64,000 nucleotides of DNA from Lactobacillus corticis (GCF_018327645.1 NZ_BMAY01000001.1:1-64000); one strand, 5' to 3'; shown: positions 40,872 through 50,474, numbered from the stretch's first letter. Program-made: numbers and translations. The notes: generated by a model from the letters alone, not told the origin.

Positions 40872-41915
40872 TTATTGATTCATTATCTTGTTCCACTTAG
40901 TAATCCACTTTGAAATGTGATTATTTACATAGAAGAAATTAATAGTTTTGGCACGTTTAGCAACAGAACCGTAAGTCTTGTTTGCAGCTTCTTCTGAAGA
41001 TAATTTTACTTGGCTATTTACCGGAGCATTATTTAAAGAATTAGCACCAGCCACTTTCTTTTGAACTGATTTACTCAACCGGTAGTCAATATACTTGTAG
41101 GCTGCTTCTGTATTCTTACTATTCTTCAAAATAGAAACATTGTCGTAGTTTGCATATGTTCCTGAGTTTGGTACAAAATATTTCAATCCTTTGTTGGTAC
41201 TTTGGAGCATGCCTACAGCATAGTCACCAACCACGGCAACAGAAATTTCACCAGTCTTAAACATATTGCTTAAATCTGAACTTTGAGTATAGGTCTTTAC
41301 TACATTTGGTTTTAATTGCTTTAAGGCCTTAAACGCAACCGTCCCGCCATCTTTGGTAACAGCTGTACCAGCGTAATCACCAGCGATATACAACATAGCT
41401 GGACCAAAAGTTGTTGTGATGTCTGGGATAGCAATCTTCCCCTTTAATTTTGAAGACCATAAGTCCTTCCAATCATTAATTTTTACCTTTTTCGGATTAT
41501 AAATTATGCCCAGACTGTTAACAGTATAAGGGATAGAATTGGTTTCCTTGGCTAATTTCTTTTCTGAAGCGGAAAGGTATTTATAATTTTTCAGCTTTGA
41601 AAAGTCAAGTTTCTTAAACAATCCCTTCTTTTGTCCCGTAACAGCATTATTTTGGGCTAATTCAACGACATCAACACCAGAATTTGAATTATGTTCAATT
41701 TGGGTTAATCGCGTTGAACTATCGCCAAATTGAGTTTTAACCTTAACATCGTTCTTTTTAGCAAAAGGATTGAGTACGTCCCTTCTCATTTGTTTGGTTG
41801 AAAGGCCAAAAGTTGATACTGTCAAATTTGATGAAGACGAATTCGAACAAGCCGCTAATAATGATACAGATGCCAAAACACCGATTGCTAAAGTTGTTAT
41901 TTTCTTAAAACGCAT
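40872..41915 (-). CDS. Pot-type ABC transporter, substrate-binding lipoprotein
   Basis: 347 aa with a lipoprotein signal ending LLAACSNS (Cys near 23), followed by a periplasmic-binding fold of the PotD/PotF group (LTVSTFGLSTKQMRRDVLNP, NSIPYTVNSLGIIYNPKKV, MFKTGEISVAVVGDYAVG). The lipid-anchored protein captures substrate outside. It is the fourth gene of the transporter operon. Polyamine is the default for this family, but the neighbours (adenine deaminase, nucleoside hydrolase) suggest a purine- or nucleoside-related ligand. Confidence 0.9.
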   Translation of the reverse strand: MRFKKITTLAIGVLASVSLLAACSNSSSSNLTVSTFGLSTKQMRRDVLNPFAKKNDVKVKTQFGDSSTRLTQIEHNSNSGVDVVELAQNNAVTGQKKGLFKKLDFSKLKNYKYLSASEKKLAKETNSIPYTVNSLGIIYNPKKVKINDWKDLWSSKLKGKIAIPDITTTFGPAMLYIAGDYAGTAVTKDGGTVAFKALKQLKPNVVKTYTQSSDLSNMFKTGEISVAVVGDYAVGMLQSTNKGLKYFVPNSGTYANYDNVSILKNSKNTEAAYKYIDYRLSKSVQKKVAGANSLNNAPVNSQVKLSSEEAANKTYGSVAKRAKTINFFYVNNHISKWITKWNKIMNQ

Positions 41916-41927
41916 TTTTTCTCCTCA

Positions 41928-42965
41928 TTATCTATACAAAACATGTAAATGCTTGACTGGAAGCTCCAAAACAATTTGATCATTTTCAGATCTCGGAGCA
42001 TGTCTTGCTTCTTCCACATAAATATTTCCAATAACAGTTCTTACCAGGTAACTAAAACTTTGTCCTAAATATTCACTCGAAATTATTTCACCCCTTAATG
42101 TATTTTCTCTATCAGGTTCATCTACAATTTGCACATTTTCTGGACGTATTGTAGTTACTTCCGCCTGTCTAAGTTCTTCGTTTGTTTTCAAGATAAGGTC
42201 ATTAGTCTTGAAAGTCCGCTCATCAACCTTTTCTCCAATATTGATAAAGTTTTCATAGCCAATAAAGTTGGCTACAAATTTACTTTTTGGATGATGAAAG
42301 ATATTTTCTGGAGTATCAAATTGTTCAATTTTTCCAGCATTCATAATTAAGACTCTGTCTGAGATAGCAAAACATTCCTGCTGATCATGGGTTACAAAAA
42401 CAACTGTTAATTTAAGTTGCTTTTGTAAACGACGTATTTCTTCCCGCATTTTCACTCGCAGTTTTGCATCTAGGTTACTCAGAGGCTCATCCATTAACAG
42501 TAACCGTGGTTTAGTCACAAGTGCTCTTGCTAAGGATACTCTTTGTTGTTGCCCTCCTGATAATTCTGCTGGATATCTTTGAGCCAGTTCACCTAGACCT
42601 GTTAAATTAAGGATCTCCTTCACTCGCTCATTTATTTCATTTGTAGCCAGTTTTCTCATCTTCAAGCCGAAAGCTACATTCTGGAATACCGTTAAGTGTG
42701 GGAAAAGAGCGTAGCTTTGAAAAACCATGCCGAAATTTCTCTTATGGACAGGGACCTTGCTAATATCCTGTCCATCTATAATAACTTGACCAGAGGTTTG
42801 ATCTAGTAATCCAGCAATAATTCTTAAAGTAGTAGTTTTCCCACACCCTGAGGATCCTAAAATTGAAACGAATTCACCATCCTTAATTGTGAAAGAAATA
42901 TCTTTCAACACCTTGGCCTTACCATCAAAACTCTTGGAAAGTTGTTTAACTTCTAATTCCGCCAT
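41928..42965 (-). CDS. Pot-type ABC transporter, ATP-binding protein
   Basis: 345 aa. Walker A GSSGCGKTT (residues about 36-44), Q-loop VFQSYALFPH, signature LSGGQQQR, Walker B LLLMDEPLS and switch VTHDQQECF are all intact, followed by a C-terminal TOBE-like domain (TTIRPENVQIVDE). This is the PotA/CysA-like MOI class. It pairs with the two permeases immediately upstream (3-nt gap). Confidence 0.95.
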   Translation of the reverse strand: MAELEVKQLSKSFDGKAKVLKDISFTIKDGEFVSILGSSGCGKTTTLRIIAGLLDQTSGQVIIDGQDISKVPVHKRNFGMVFQSYALFPHLTVFQNVAFGLKMRKLATNEINERVKEILNLTGLGELAQRYPAELSGGQQQRVSLARALVTKPRLLLMDEPLSNLDAKLRVKMREEIRRLQKQLKLTVVFVTHDQQECFAISDRVLIMNAGKIEQFDTPENIFHHPKSKFVANFIGYENFINIGEKVDERTFKTNDLILKTNEELRQAEVTTIRPENVQIVDEPDRENTLRGEIISSEYLGQSFSYLVRTVIGNIYVEEARHAPRSENDQIVLELPVKHLHVLYR

Positions 42966-42968
42966 AAA

Positions 42969-43763
42969 TTATTTTCCACCTGTCAATTCATTAACCCCAA
43001 TAAACTTTTCAACCAGTATCATTAATACCCCTGTAAATACCATCAGGACCACAGAAATTGCTGAAACAGTAGGGTCATAGTTATTTTGTAAGTAATTCAT
43101 AATGGCTTGTGGCAAAAGCGTTAACTCTGGCCCATTCATAAATAAGGAAATTGGAATATTGTTAAATGAATTAATAAAACACATCATGAACGCTGCTATA
43201 ATGCTTGCTTTAATATTGGGTAAAACCACTAAAAAGAAAGTCTTTTTTGCTGAACAACCAGATATCCAGGCAGCCTCTTCAATGTGTCGATCCAACATAA
43301 GCATTCCTGCCGTAACCAGTCTAATTACATAAGGCAAACACAGTAAAAAGTGACCTATTATCAAGCCAATAAAAACTGGTAAATGAAGACCAACAATCAC
43401 TGACTGATAAAGCGCAAACCCAATTACTATTTCAGGAATCAGCGTTGGACTCAAAAAGAATGACTGAAAAGCACTTGTGTGATGAATGTTTGAACGAGTT
43501 AATCCGTATACAGCTAATACTCCAACTACCAGTGCTAATAAACTAGCTATTATGGCAACTTCTAAACTCGCAATAAAGCCATCAATAAAGTCTGGTTGAC
43601 TAAGTATGTTTTTATACCAATTCAAAGTAAAACCTTGAATCGGTAGGGATATGGAATTTGCAGTATTGAATGAAGTAACAACAACTAAAACTAGAGGAAG
43701 CATGAGCAAGATCAAGAAAATGATCGCAATGCATGTTAAAACTTTATTCTTACTAGTTAGCAT
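42969..43763 (-). CDS. Pot-type ABC transporter, permease C
   Basis: 264 aa, six hydrophobic helices, with the EAA loop EEAAWISGCSAKKTFFLVVLP that contacts the ATPase. The start at 43763 follows AGGAGG-CCAGATA and lies inside the end of the other permease gene (11-nt overlap). Matches PotC-like permeases. Confidence 0.93.
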   Translation of the reverse strand: MLTSKNKVLTCIAIIFLILLMLPLVLVVVTSFNTANSISLPIQGFTLNWYKNILSQPDFIDGFIASLEVAIIASLLALVVGVLAVYGLTRSNIHHTSAFQSFFLSPTLIPEIVIGFALYQSVIVGLHLPVFIGLIIGHFLLCLPYVIRLVTAGMLMLDRHIEEAAWISGCSAKKTFFLVVLPNIKASIIAAFMMCFINSFNNIPISLFMNGPELTLLPQAIMNYLQNNYDPTVSAISVVLMVFTGVLMILVEKFIGVNELTGGK

Positions 43764-44586
43764 TATCTGGCCTCCTATCAAGCAGTTTTACTCCCTTTTT
43801 CATAAGAATCATTGATAGTGCTGATACCAAGATCAAAATTAAAGCTATTGCACTAGCAGAATTCCAATTACCCAAGGTCATTGCCTGCTGATATATAAGA
43901 GTAGACATCACTAAATGTTTATTCCCTCCTAATATCTGTGGAGTGGTATATGCCGTCATTGTACCAGCAAATACCAGTATGGCTCCTGTCAGTAACCCAG
44001 TGGTTAATTGTGGTAATATTACCCGAATTAGGGTGCTAAATGGATTGCTACCTAAAACTGCAGCAGCTTCTTCTACCTCAATATTCAACTCGGATATGCT
44101 ACCAATCAAAGAGGTAATCATTATTGGCAAGAACAGATAAACAGAACCAATAACAATCGAAGTATTTGTATATAAAATTGAAGCAGGTTTAGAAATAATT
44201 CCGATTGCCATTAATAGTTTGTTTACTATCCCGTCACGGCCTAAGATAATAATCCAAGCAAAGTTCCGAACCACCGCATTAGTCAGCATCGGAAATAGAA
44301 TCAAAATGCTCAAAACTTGTCTCAAATTCTTCTTTTGTCGTGCTATCCACAAACTTACAGGTAATCCAATCAGCAACACAATAAATGTAGTAATTACCGC
44401 AATAAGGAAGGTTCTTCCTAAAACGCGAACATTATAGGTGCTGGTAAAGAAACTGCCATATAGGTCCTTAAAAGTGCTAAAATCCTTTATTGTCGGTAGT
44501 GCAATTTGAATGATTGGATAAAAGGTAAATAAAGCAACACTAATCAGTGCTGGTAATAATAAATATTTGCCATTATTTGCCCTCAT
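43753..44586 (-). CDS. Pot-type ABC transporter, permease B
   Basis: 277 aa with six hydrophobic helices and the EAA loop EEAAAVLGSNPFSTLIRVILP. This is the PotB-like partner and first gene of the operon, preceded by AAGGAGAAG. The operon order permease B, permease C, ATPase, binding protein, ade, nucleoside hydrolase differs from the common lactobacillar murB-potABCD order. Confidence 0.93.
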   Translation of the reverse strand: MRANNGKYLLLPALISVALFTFYPIIQIALPTIKDFSTFKDLYGSFFTSTYNVRVLGRTFLIAVITTFIVLLIGLPVSLWIARQKKNLRQVLSILILFPMLTNAVVRNFAWIIILGRDGIVNKLLMAIGIISKPASILYTNTSIVIGSVYLFLPIMITSLIGSISELNIEVEEAAAVLGSNPFSTLIRVILPQLTTGLLTGAILVFAGTMTAYTTPQILGGNKHLVMSTLIYQQAMTLGNWNSASAIALILILVSALSMILMKKGVKLLDRRPDNAN

Positions 44587-44628
44587 TAATATCTTCTCCT
44601 TAAATCATCTCACCAACGTTTCTATTAG

Positions 44629-44658
44629 ATGATATCGTAAACGTTCGTATTATGTCAA
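44629..44658 (-). promoter_or_regulatory. Promoter of the transporter-purine operon with PurBox-like sites
   Basis: On the minus strand TTGACA (44653-44658), 18 bp, TATCAT (44629-44634). Between the boxes lies TAATACGAACGTT, and upstream AAATGCGAATATT on the opposite strand; both resemble the PurR box AWWWCCGAACWWT (about 10-11 of 13) in opposed orientation. This fits purine control, but the matches are imperfect. Confidence 0.6.
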
Positions 44659-44720
44659 TAGAAAATGCGAATATTTTCATTTGCCAGAAATTGTTTCATT
44701 CGTTTTTTCTTTAAATTTGT

Positions 44721-44758
44721 AACAAAAAACCGCCCAGGCCAAATCCCTGAGCGGTTTT
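44721..44758 (-). terminator. Terminator of the orphan binding-protein gene
   Basis: On the minus strand AAAACCGCTCAGG…CCTGGGCGGTTTT followed by TTGTT; one mismatch. Confidence 0.9.
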
Positions 44759-44769
44759 CTTTAACTATT

Positions 44770-46053
44770 CTATTGGTTCCAGTCCTTATCGAATTGGTTC
44801 TTACCTTGTTGAATCAAGCTCTTCAAACTCTTCTTCTTAACTTGCGACAGGATATTTTCCATAATCGCACTCGTGTCTCTGAAAGTATATTCTGAGTTCT
44901 TCGTAGCCGGAATCGTGTACATGTGCTTCATCGCTTCGCCAACAATGGCTGGTGACTTCACGCTTGTACTCTTAGTGTACTTAGGATCCTTTAAAGCATC
45001 CTCGTTAACTGGCACATAACCAGTTGCCGTAGCCCACTTCAATTGTGAAGACTTAGAAACTAAGAACTTCATGTACTTGAAGGCAGCTGCTTTTTGCATC
45101 GCCGTAGCATTCTTGAACATGTAGATGTCGGCCCCTCTTGGCATGTTGTACTTCGAAGGACGGTTGGCAATGCCGTACTCAAACTTCTTGTTCAAGCCTT
45201 GCTTAACGTAGCTTTCGCCTGCACTAGATGAAACATACATTGCCACCTTGCCACTAGCAAAAGGCACTGACAAATACTTCTGAGATCCGGCAATCATGAA
45301 GTAGCCGCTCTTAATCCCAGTAGCATAGTAATTAATCAAGTTCGTAGAAGCCTTGCCGGAGAAGTTGATCTTTTGGTTAAATTCATATCCAGCATCCCGC
45401 ATACCGTTTGCGTAGTAAGCAGACAAGTTATCAAAACCAGCCCCCACAACCTTGTGGTTAGTCTTTTGGTAAATCTTTTGCGCAACTGACTTCAATTGTG
45501 CCATCGTCTTTGGCACTGGCAAGTTGTACTTCTTCAATAAAGTCTTGTTGTAGTACAAAACTTCAACTGACTTGTTGAAAGGCAGCCCGTATTGCTTGCC
45601 TTCTACTTGCGCACCCTTGAGCAAAACTGGATTGATCTTAGCATTCTTCACGCTACCCCAACCAACCTTGGAGTTCTTGATGTAAGGGGTCAAATCTTGC
45701 AAGTAGCCACCAGTAGCTGGAGTGTACATGTAGCCAGCGTATGACTGAGCGATCGTCGGCAGATCCTTTGGTGATTGCAAAGTGCTCAATACCTTAGATC
45801 TGATATCTTCATAAGTTCCTTGGTATTGGAGCTTAACTTGGATGTTAGGATTTTCCTTTTCGAATTCCTTAGTTAAGCTCTTCAATTCCGTTTGCAACGG
45901 GCCAACCATCCCGTTCCAAAAAGTGATTGTGGTCTTCTTGGTAATCTTGGTTGGAATCTTAGTTGAGCTTTCACTCTGACCGTTTGAGCAACCTGCTAAC
46001 AGCACGGCTAACCCAGCTGCAGCAAGTACGCCCATCATTTTCTTGATACGCAT
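44770..46053 (-). CDS. ABC sugar-type (UgpB-like) substrate-binding lipoprotein, orphan
   Basis: A 427-aa lipoprotein with lipobox LLAGCSNG (Cys near 22) and an extracellular solute-binding family 1 fold (TITFWNGMVGPLQTELKSL, LPFNKSVEVLYYNKTLLKKY, FLVSKSSQLKWATATGYVPV). Such proteins bind glycerol-3-phosphate, maltodextrins or other sugars. The start at 46053 follows AGGAGG. No permease or ATPase lies beside it, and it has its own terminator, so it must share membrane partners encoded elsewhere. Confidence 0.9.
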   Translation of the reverse strand: MRIKKMMGVLAAAGLAVLLAGCSNGQSESSTKIPTKITKKTTITFWNGMVGPLQTELKSLTKEFEKENPNIQVKLQYQGTYEDIRSKVLSTLQSPKDLPTIAQSYAGYMYTPATGGYLQDLTPYIKNSKVGWGSVKNAKINPVLLKGAQVEGKQYGLPFNKSVEVLYYNKTLLKKYNLPVPKTMAQLKSVAQKIYQKTNHKVVGAGFDNLSAYYANGMRDAGYEFNQKINFSGKASTNLINYYATGIKSGYFMIAGSQKYLSVPFASGKVAMYVSSSAGESYVKQGLNKKFEYGIANRPSKYNMPRGADIYMFKNATAMQKAAAFKYMKFLVSKSSQLKWATATGYVPVNEDALKDPKYTKSTSVKSPAIVGEAMKHMYTIPATKNSEYTFRDTSAIMENILSQVKKKSLKSLIQQGKNQFDKDWNQ

Positions 46054-46181
46054 ATTTTCCTCCTTAAACACACACTTATTGTATTTTATCATGTTTAATT
46101 TCGCTAAGGGAAGAAAAGGTTGTGCGGCAAGAAAGAAAAAATATCACGGTATTGCTCAACCGGTTATTGGCACATAACCGC

Positions 46182-46249
46182 AAAAAAACACATGGTTATT
46201 AGCCGTGTGTTTTGAGTATTCTGAATAAAAAAAGCCAGCTCTCGCCGGC
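46182..46249 (-). terminator. Tandem terminators behind the rml operon
   Basis: On the minus strand first GCCGGC-GAGA-GCTGGC with seven T (46227-46249), then AAACACACGGCT…AACCATGTGTTT with seven T (46182-46212). A third stem CGGTTAT/ATAACCG lies at 46161-46180. The rest of 46054-46407 holds no gene. Confidence 0.85.
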
Positions 46250-46407
46250 ATAGTCGTTAGGGTATTTAAACATGAAAAATCCCTATTAGTAGTATAACGT
46301 ATTTGCAAACATATTTCTTCAATAAAATGCAATAAAAATAGACAGCACACTAATGAAGCTGTCTATTCTGTATGAGTAGGATAAAAAATGAGTTTCAACG
46401 AATTAAG

Positions 46408-47394
46408 TTACTTCTTTAATTCGTCAAAGAAGCCTTGCTTCTTCAAAATTTCCAAGTAGCGACGTACTGCGTCTGACCAAGTTGGAAGTGGCTTGAAGCC
46501 CTTTTCTTCCAACTTGCTCTTGTCAAGACGTGAATTAAATGGTCTCACTGCCTTTGACAAGCCATACTCAGCAGTCGTAACTGGAGTAACCTTAGTCTTG
46601 TAACCAGCTTGACGATAGATTTCCTTGGTAAAGTCATACCAAGAAATGTAACCAGTCTTAGTACCATTTTCGTCATAGCCGGTTGAAGTTTCTGGCAATT
46701 CTGCATTAGTTGCATGGTAGTAACCATACTTATCAGTTTCAATCATATCAACTAAGAGTCTTGCCAGGTCAAAAGTATAGGTTGGCGTCCCGACTTGGTC
46801 GTTAACAACCTTAACTTCATCATGGCTGGCACCAACTTTGAGCATTGTCTTAATAAAGTTGGAACCATTAACACCAAACACCCAGGCAATTCTGACAATG
46901 AAATACTTGTCTAAAGTCTCGGCAACAGCTTTTTCACCACCGAGCTTAGTTTCTCCATATACATTCAAAGGCTTGTAACCCTTGAAGTCAGGTTCCCATG
47001 GCTTAGTACCTTGACCATCGAAGACATAATCAGTTGACAAGTAAACCATTGGTACGTCAAGTTCCTTAGCAACATTGGCAATATTTTGGGTACCACCAAC
47101 ATTAACTCTGCGTACAGCTGCTACTTTATCATCATCTTCTGCCATATCAACGGCAGTCCAAGCAGCACAGTGGACGATAACATCTGGATTGACTTCCTTA
47201 ATCGCCATTTTTACCGCTTCTGCATCAGTAATATCCAGACCTACGTATGGTGCCTTAGTAACAGCACTACCATCAGCTACGCCAGCATATTCAGGTTTTA
47301 AGTCGGAACCGACGCCCTCATAGCCTCGTCTATCCAGTTCATTCATCACGTCATGGCCTAATTGACCATTAACGCCAGTAACAAAAACCTTCAT
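46408..47394 (-). CDS. rmlD: dTDP-4-dehydrorhamnose reductase
   Basis: 328 aa. Last step of dTDP-L-rhamnose synthesis, NAD(P)H-dependent. N-terminal GVNGQLGHDV binds the cofactor; YLSTDYVFDG and YGETKLGGEKAV contain the catalytic Thr/Tyr-Lys. It is slightly longer than the usual 280-300 aa. Last gene of rmlBACD on this strand, 16 nt behind rmlC. Confidence 0.96.
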   Translation of the reverse strand: MKVFVTGVNGQLGHDVMNELDRRGYEGVGSDLKPEYAGVADGSAVTKAPYVGLDITDAEAVKMAIKEVNPDVIVHCAAWTAVDMAEDDDKVAAVRRVNVGGTQNIANVAKELDVPMVYLSTDYVFDGQGTKPWEPDFKGYKPLNVYGETKLGGEKAVAETLDKYFIVRIAWVFGVNGSNFIKTMLKVGASHDEVKVVNDQVGTPTYTFDLARLLVDMIETDKYGYYHATNAELPETSTGYDENGTKTGYISWYDFTKEIYRQAGYKTKVTPVTTAEYGLSKAVRPFNSRLDKSKLEEKGFKPLPTWSDAVRRYLEILKKQGFFDELKK

Positions 47395-47410
47395 CAGTTT
47401 ACCTCACAAT

Positions 47411-48019
47411 TTAAAACTTGAAAGTATCCTTTAAACCTAACCATTTTTGGTCACGGTCAGATAAAGTAAGCTTAGTACCGTCGTCTAAAGCATAACCACT
47501 AGCGTCGGCATTGCCAGGGTATGAACCAGTAACATGTGGCCACTTAATACCAATTTCAGGGTCATTCCAAGCCATGCCTCCTTCATCGTTAGGGTGCCAG
47601 AAGTCGTTTACCTTGTAGCAGAATTCCGCTTCATCACTCAATACTAAGAACCCATGAGCAAAGCCTTCTGGAATCAAGAATTGCTTCTTGTTTTCTGCCG
47701 TCAATTCCACACCATACCACTTGCCGTAAGTCTTTGAGTCACTTCTAAGGTCTACTGCAACGTCAAAAACGTCACCACGCACTGCACGAACTAACTTGCA
47801 TTGTGGGAAGTGCTTTTGGAAGTGCAAACCACGCAGAACACCCTTAGTTGAACTAGATTGGTTATCTTGTACGAAGTTAATGTCGAAGCCGGCTTCCTTC
47901 ATGTCATTTTCGTTGTAGGTTTCCATGAAGTAACCACGGTCATCCCCGTGAACAGTTGGCGTAATAACTGCCAAACCTTCGATACCGCCGACATTCTTTT
48001 CAACTTTAATTTGTCCCAT
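47411..48019 (-). CDS. rmlC: dTDP-4-dehydrorhamnose 3,5-epimerase
   Basis: 202-aa cupin enzyme with the catalytic region RGLHFQKHFPQCKLVR and VDLRSDSKTYGKWYGVEL, FLIPEGFAHGFLVLSD. It epimerises C3 and C5 of the 4-keto sugar. Third position of the operon in order B-A-C-D, 26 nt behind rmlA. Confidence 0.97.
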   Translation of the reverse strand: MGQIKVEKNVGGIEGLAVITPTVHGDDRGYFMETYNENDMKEAGFDINFVQDNQSSSTKGVLRGLHFQKHFPQCKLVRAVRGDVFDVAVDLRSDSKTYGKWYGVELTAENKKQFLIPEGFAHGFLVLSDEAEFCYKVNDFWHPNDEGGMAWNDPEIGIKWPHVTGSYPGNADASGYALDDGTKLTLSDRDQKWLGLKDTFKF

Positions 48020-48045
48020 TGTTATCTTCTTCCTAACAAAACTAA

Positions 48046-48930
48046 TTAATAGCGCAACTTACCTTCAGCAACAGACTTCAGATGCTTGCCGTAAGGACTC
48101 TTACCGTATTTCTTAGCAGCCTCCAGCAATTGCTCCTTATCAATCCAATTATGAATAAAGGCAATCTCTTCTGGTGCAGAAACTGAAACGCCTTGACGCT
48201 CTTCGACCATCTTTACGTAATTTGAAGCATCTACCAAGCTTTGCATCGTACCAGTGTCAAGCCATGCATAGCCACGTCCTAATAATTGTACGCCCAAATT
48301 GCCATCTTGTAAGTACATGTCGTTCAAAGTCGTAATTTCGACTTCACCACGAGCACTTGGCTTAACTTGTGCAGCCTTTTCGCTGACACCAGCTGGGTAA
48401 AAGTATAAACCAGTTACAGCATAGTTGCTCTTTGGATGTTCAGGCTTTTCTTCAATTGAAACAGCATTGCCATCCTGATCAAAGTCAACCACACCAAAAC
48501 GTTCTGGGTCATTTACGTAGTAACCAAAGACAGTGGCCTTCCCCTTTTGTGCATCTTCAGCAGCATTCTTAAGAAGATCCGTCAAACCGTTACCGTAGTA
48601 AATGTTATCACCCAAGATCATGGCACATGGCTCACCGTTAATAAAGTCTTCGCCCAAAGTGAATGCTTGAGCCAAACCATCTGGGGATGGTTGAACCTTA
48701 TAGCTTAACTTAATGCCGAATTGAGAACCATCACCAAGCAACTCCTTAAATCTTGGAGTGTCAGCTGGTGTTGAGATAACTAAAATGTCCTTAATACCAG
48801 CCAGCATCAAGGTTGACAATGGGTAGTAAATCATTGGTTTGTCGTAAACTGGCAATAATTGCTTACTTGTAACCAGAGTTAATGGATAAAGGCGAGTACC
48901 TGACCCACCTGCTAAGATAATACCCTTCAT
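48046..48930 (-). CDS. rmlA: Glucose-1-phosphate thymidylyltransferase
   Basis: 294 aa. First step of dTDP-rhamnose synthesis. [11 protein letters not shown] (residues 8-18) is the nucleotide-binding signature; [23 protein letters not shown] and [17 protein letters not shown] are typical of RmlA. Glucose-1-phosphate would come from the pgcA product. 6 nt behind rmlB. Confidence 0.97.
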   Translation of the reverse strand: MKGIILAGGSGTRLYPLTLVTSKQLLPVYDKPMIYYPLSTLMLAGIKDILVISTPADTPRFKELLGDGSQFGIKLSYKVQPSPDGLAQAFTLGEDFINGEPCAMILGDNIYYGNGLTDLLKNAAEDAQKGKATVFGYYVNDPERFGVVDFDQDGNAVSIEEKPEHPKSNYAVTGLYFYPAGVSEKAAQVKPSARGEVEITTLNDMYLQDGNLGVQLLGRGYAWLDTGTMQSLVDASNYVKMVEERQGVSVSAPEEIAFIHNWIDKEQLLEAAKKYGKSPYGKHLKSVAEGKLRY

Positions 48931-48936
48931 GTTCGA

Positions 48937-49974
48937 TTAGTCCTTGTCTAAAACTTTCTTGTTACCATACATTTCTTCATAGTAATTTTGGTAATCGCCA
49001 GAAATAATGTTTTCCCACCATTCCTTGTTATCCAAGTACCATTGAATGGTCTTCTTGATACCATCTTTAAACATTGTTTCTGGAAGCCAGCCAAGTTCAC
49101 TGTGAATCTTGTCAGGATCGATAGCGTAACGACGGTCGTGACCCTTACGGTCAGTTACGTGTTCGATCAATGAGTAAGGCTTATCTAAGTAGTCACAAAT
49201 CAACTTAACGATGTCGATGTTGTGCATTTCGTTGTGACCACCAATGTTGTAAACTTCACCAGGTTTACCATTTTCAAGGATTAAATCAATTGCCTTGCAG
49301 TGGTCTTCAACGTACAACCAGTCACGTACGTTCTTACCGTCACCGTAAACTGGCAGCTTTTCATCATTTAATGCTCGTTGAATCATCAAAGGAATAAGCT
49401 TTTCAGGGAATTGGTAAGGACCGTAGTTGTTTGAGCAACGTGAAATAGTAACTGGCAAGTTGTAAGTTCTGCCGTAAGCACCAACCAACAAGTCGGCACT
49501 AGCCTTGCTTGATGAGTAAGGACTTGAGGTATGAAGAGGCGTGTCTTCGTGGAAGTACAAATCTGGACGGTCCAATGGCAAGTCTCCATAAACTTCGTCA
49601 GTTGAAACTTGGTGGAAACGTTTGATACCGTATTTGCGACATGCATCCATCAATACTGAAGTACCGATAATGTTAATTTCTAAGAAAATTTCTGGATTTT
49701 CGATAGAACGGTCAACGTGACTTTCAGCAGCAAAGTTAACTACAACGTCAGGCTTTTCTTCTTCAAATAACTTGTAAACACCTTCACGGTCGCAGATGTC
49801 TAACTTAACAAACTTAAAGTTAGGCTTGTCCATAACGTCCTTAAGAGTTGACAAGTTGCCTGCATAAGTCAATTTATCCAAACAAATAATTTGGTAATCT
49901 GGGTGCTTCTTGAGCATGTAGAATACAAAGTTGGAGCCGATAAAGCCGGCACCACCGGTAACAATAACCTTCAT
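48937..49974 (-). CDS. rmlB: dTDP-glucose 4,6-dehydratase
   Basis: 345-aa extended SDR with GGAGFIGSNFV (residues 7-17), FAAESHVDRSI, the catalytic YSSSKASAD, and the VSTDEVYGDL segment. It forms the 4-keto-6-deoxy sugar. It is the first gene of the rml operon, preceded by GGAGG and an independent promoter. Confidence 0.97.
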   Translation of the reverse strand: MKVIVTGGAGFIGSNFVFYMLKKHPDYQIICLDKLTYAGNLSTLKDVMDKPNFKFVKLDICDREGVYKLFEEEKPDVVVNFAAESHVDRSIENPEIFLEINIIGTSVLMDACRKYGIKRFHQVSTDEVYGDLPLDRPDLYFHEDTPLHTSSPYSSSKASADLLVGAYGRTYNLPVTISRCSNNYGPYQFPEKLIPLMIQRALNDEKLPVYGDGKNVRDWLYVEDHCKAIDLILENGKPGEVYNIGGHNEMHNIDIVKLICDYLDKPYSLIEHVTDRKGHDRRYAIDPDKIHSELGWLPETMFKDGIKKTIQWYLDNKEWWENIISGDYQNYYEEMYGNKKVLDKD

Positions 49975-50008
49975 AATAACCTCCGCTTAATTAAACATTC
50001 TTTATTAG

Positions 50009-50037
50009 AGTACAACATTACGTAACGTCACTTTCAA
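50009..50037 (-). promoter_or_regulatory. Promoter of the rml operon
   Basis: On the minus strand TTGAAA (50032-50037), 17 bp, TGTACT (50009-50014). The -10 is poor, so this is only a likely assignment. A TTACGTAA palindrome lies in the spacer. Confidence 0.5.
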
Positions 50038-50042
50038 GAGAA

Positions 50043-50079
50043 AATAAAAACTATTTTGTTTCAAAAAGCAAAATAGTTT
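50043..50079 (-). terminator. Terminator of the MerR-methyltransferase/RT cassette
   Basis: On the minus strand AAACTATTTTG (50069-50079) pairs perfectly with CAAAATAGTTT (50048-50058) and runs into TTATTTTC. It closes the cassette before the rml promoter. Confidence 0.85.
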
Positions 50080-50195
50080 AATTAAATAAAATTCTCCCCT
50101 AAATCAGTATAATTGAGCCACAAATTGCCAACCGTAGATTTATATGTCACTAATTACCCTAATGTAGATGGACCGATAATCTTAAATTCACACTT

Positions 50196-50474
50196 TTAAT
50201 CATTAAAATTTGTGAAACTAACATTCTCTTCTAATAACATAGAAAAGAAGCAATTGACATAATCTTCATTTTGTTTTCTTTCGCCACACTTTGACTTGCT
50301 CATAAAAAAGTCGTAATTCATAGTCTTTTTCTTCTTTCCCCTATAGTATTGATTAATATCTGTTTTAAAAATGTTGTTCGTTCTGTACCTATACAATATT
50401 TCATATCTTAATAACCAATGTTCTGAAATAAAACTTTTCTTTGTTTCAGATACGGCTAGCAAATTATCTACCAT
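50196..50474 (-). CDS. -1-frame C-terminal extension of the reverse transcriptase
   Basis: This 92-codon frame (ATG at 50474) overlaps the end of the reverse transcriptase frame by 7 nt and has no ribosome site of its own. Its N-terminus continues the helical protein sequence sensibly (…FFDMVDNLLAVSETKK, then SEHWLLRYEILYRYR, then a basic stretch KKKK). Similar SHWLLRYE-type segments close other abortive-infection-type reverse transcriptases, as far as I remember. It is therefore most likely the missing C-terminus of the upstream protein, reached by -1 frameshifting or separated by a one-base deletion in a T-run. Confidence 0.7.
   Translation of the reverse strand: MVDNLLAVSETKKSFISEHWLLRYEILYRYRTNNIFKTDINQYYRGKKKKTMNYDFFMSKSKCGERKQNEDYVNCFFSMLLEENVSFTNFND

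Noticed and set aside
46156-46350. 64-aa minus-strand frame behind rmlD
   Set aside because: It runs through two terminator hairpins and has no ribosome site.
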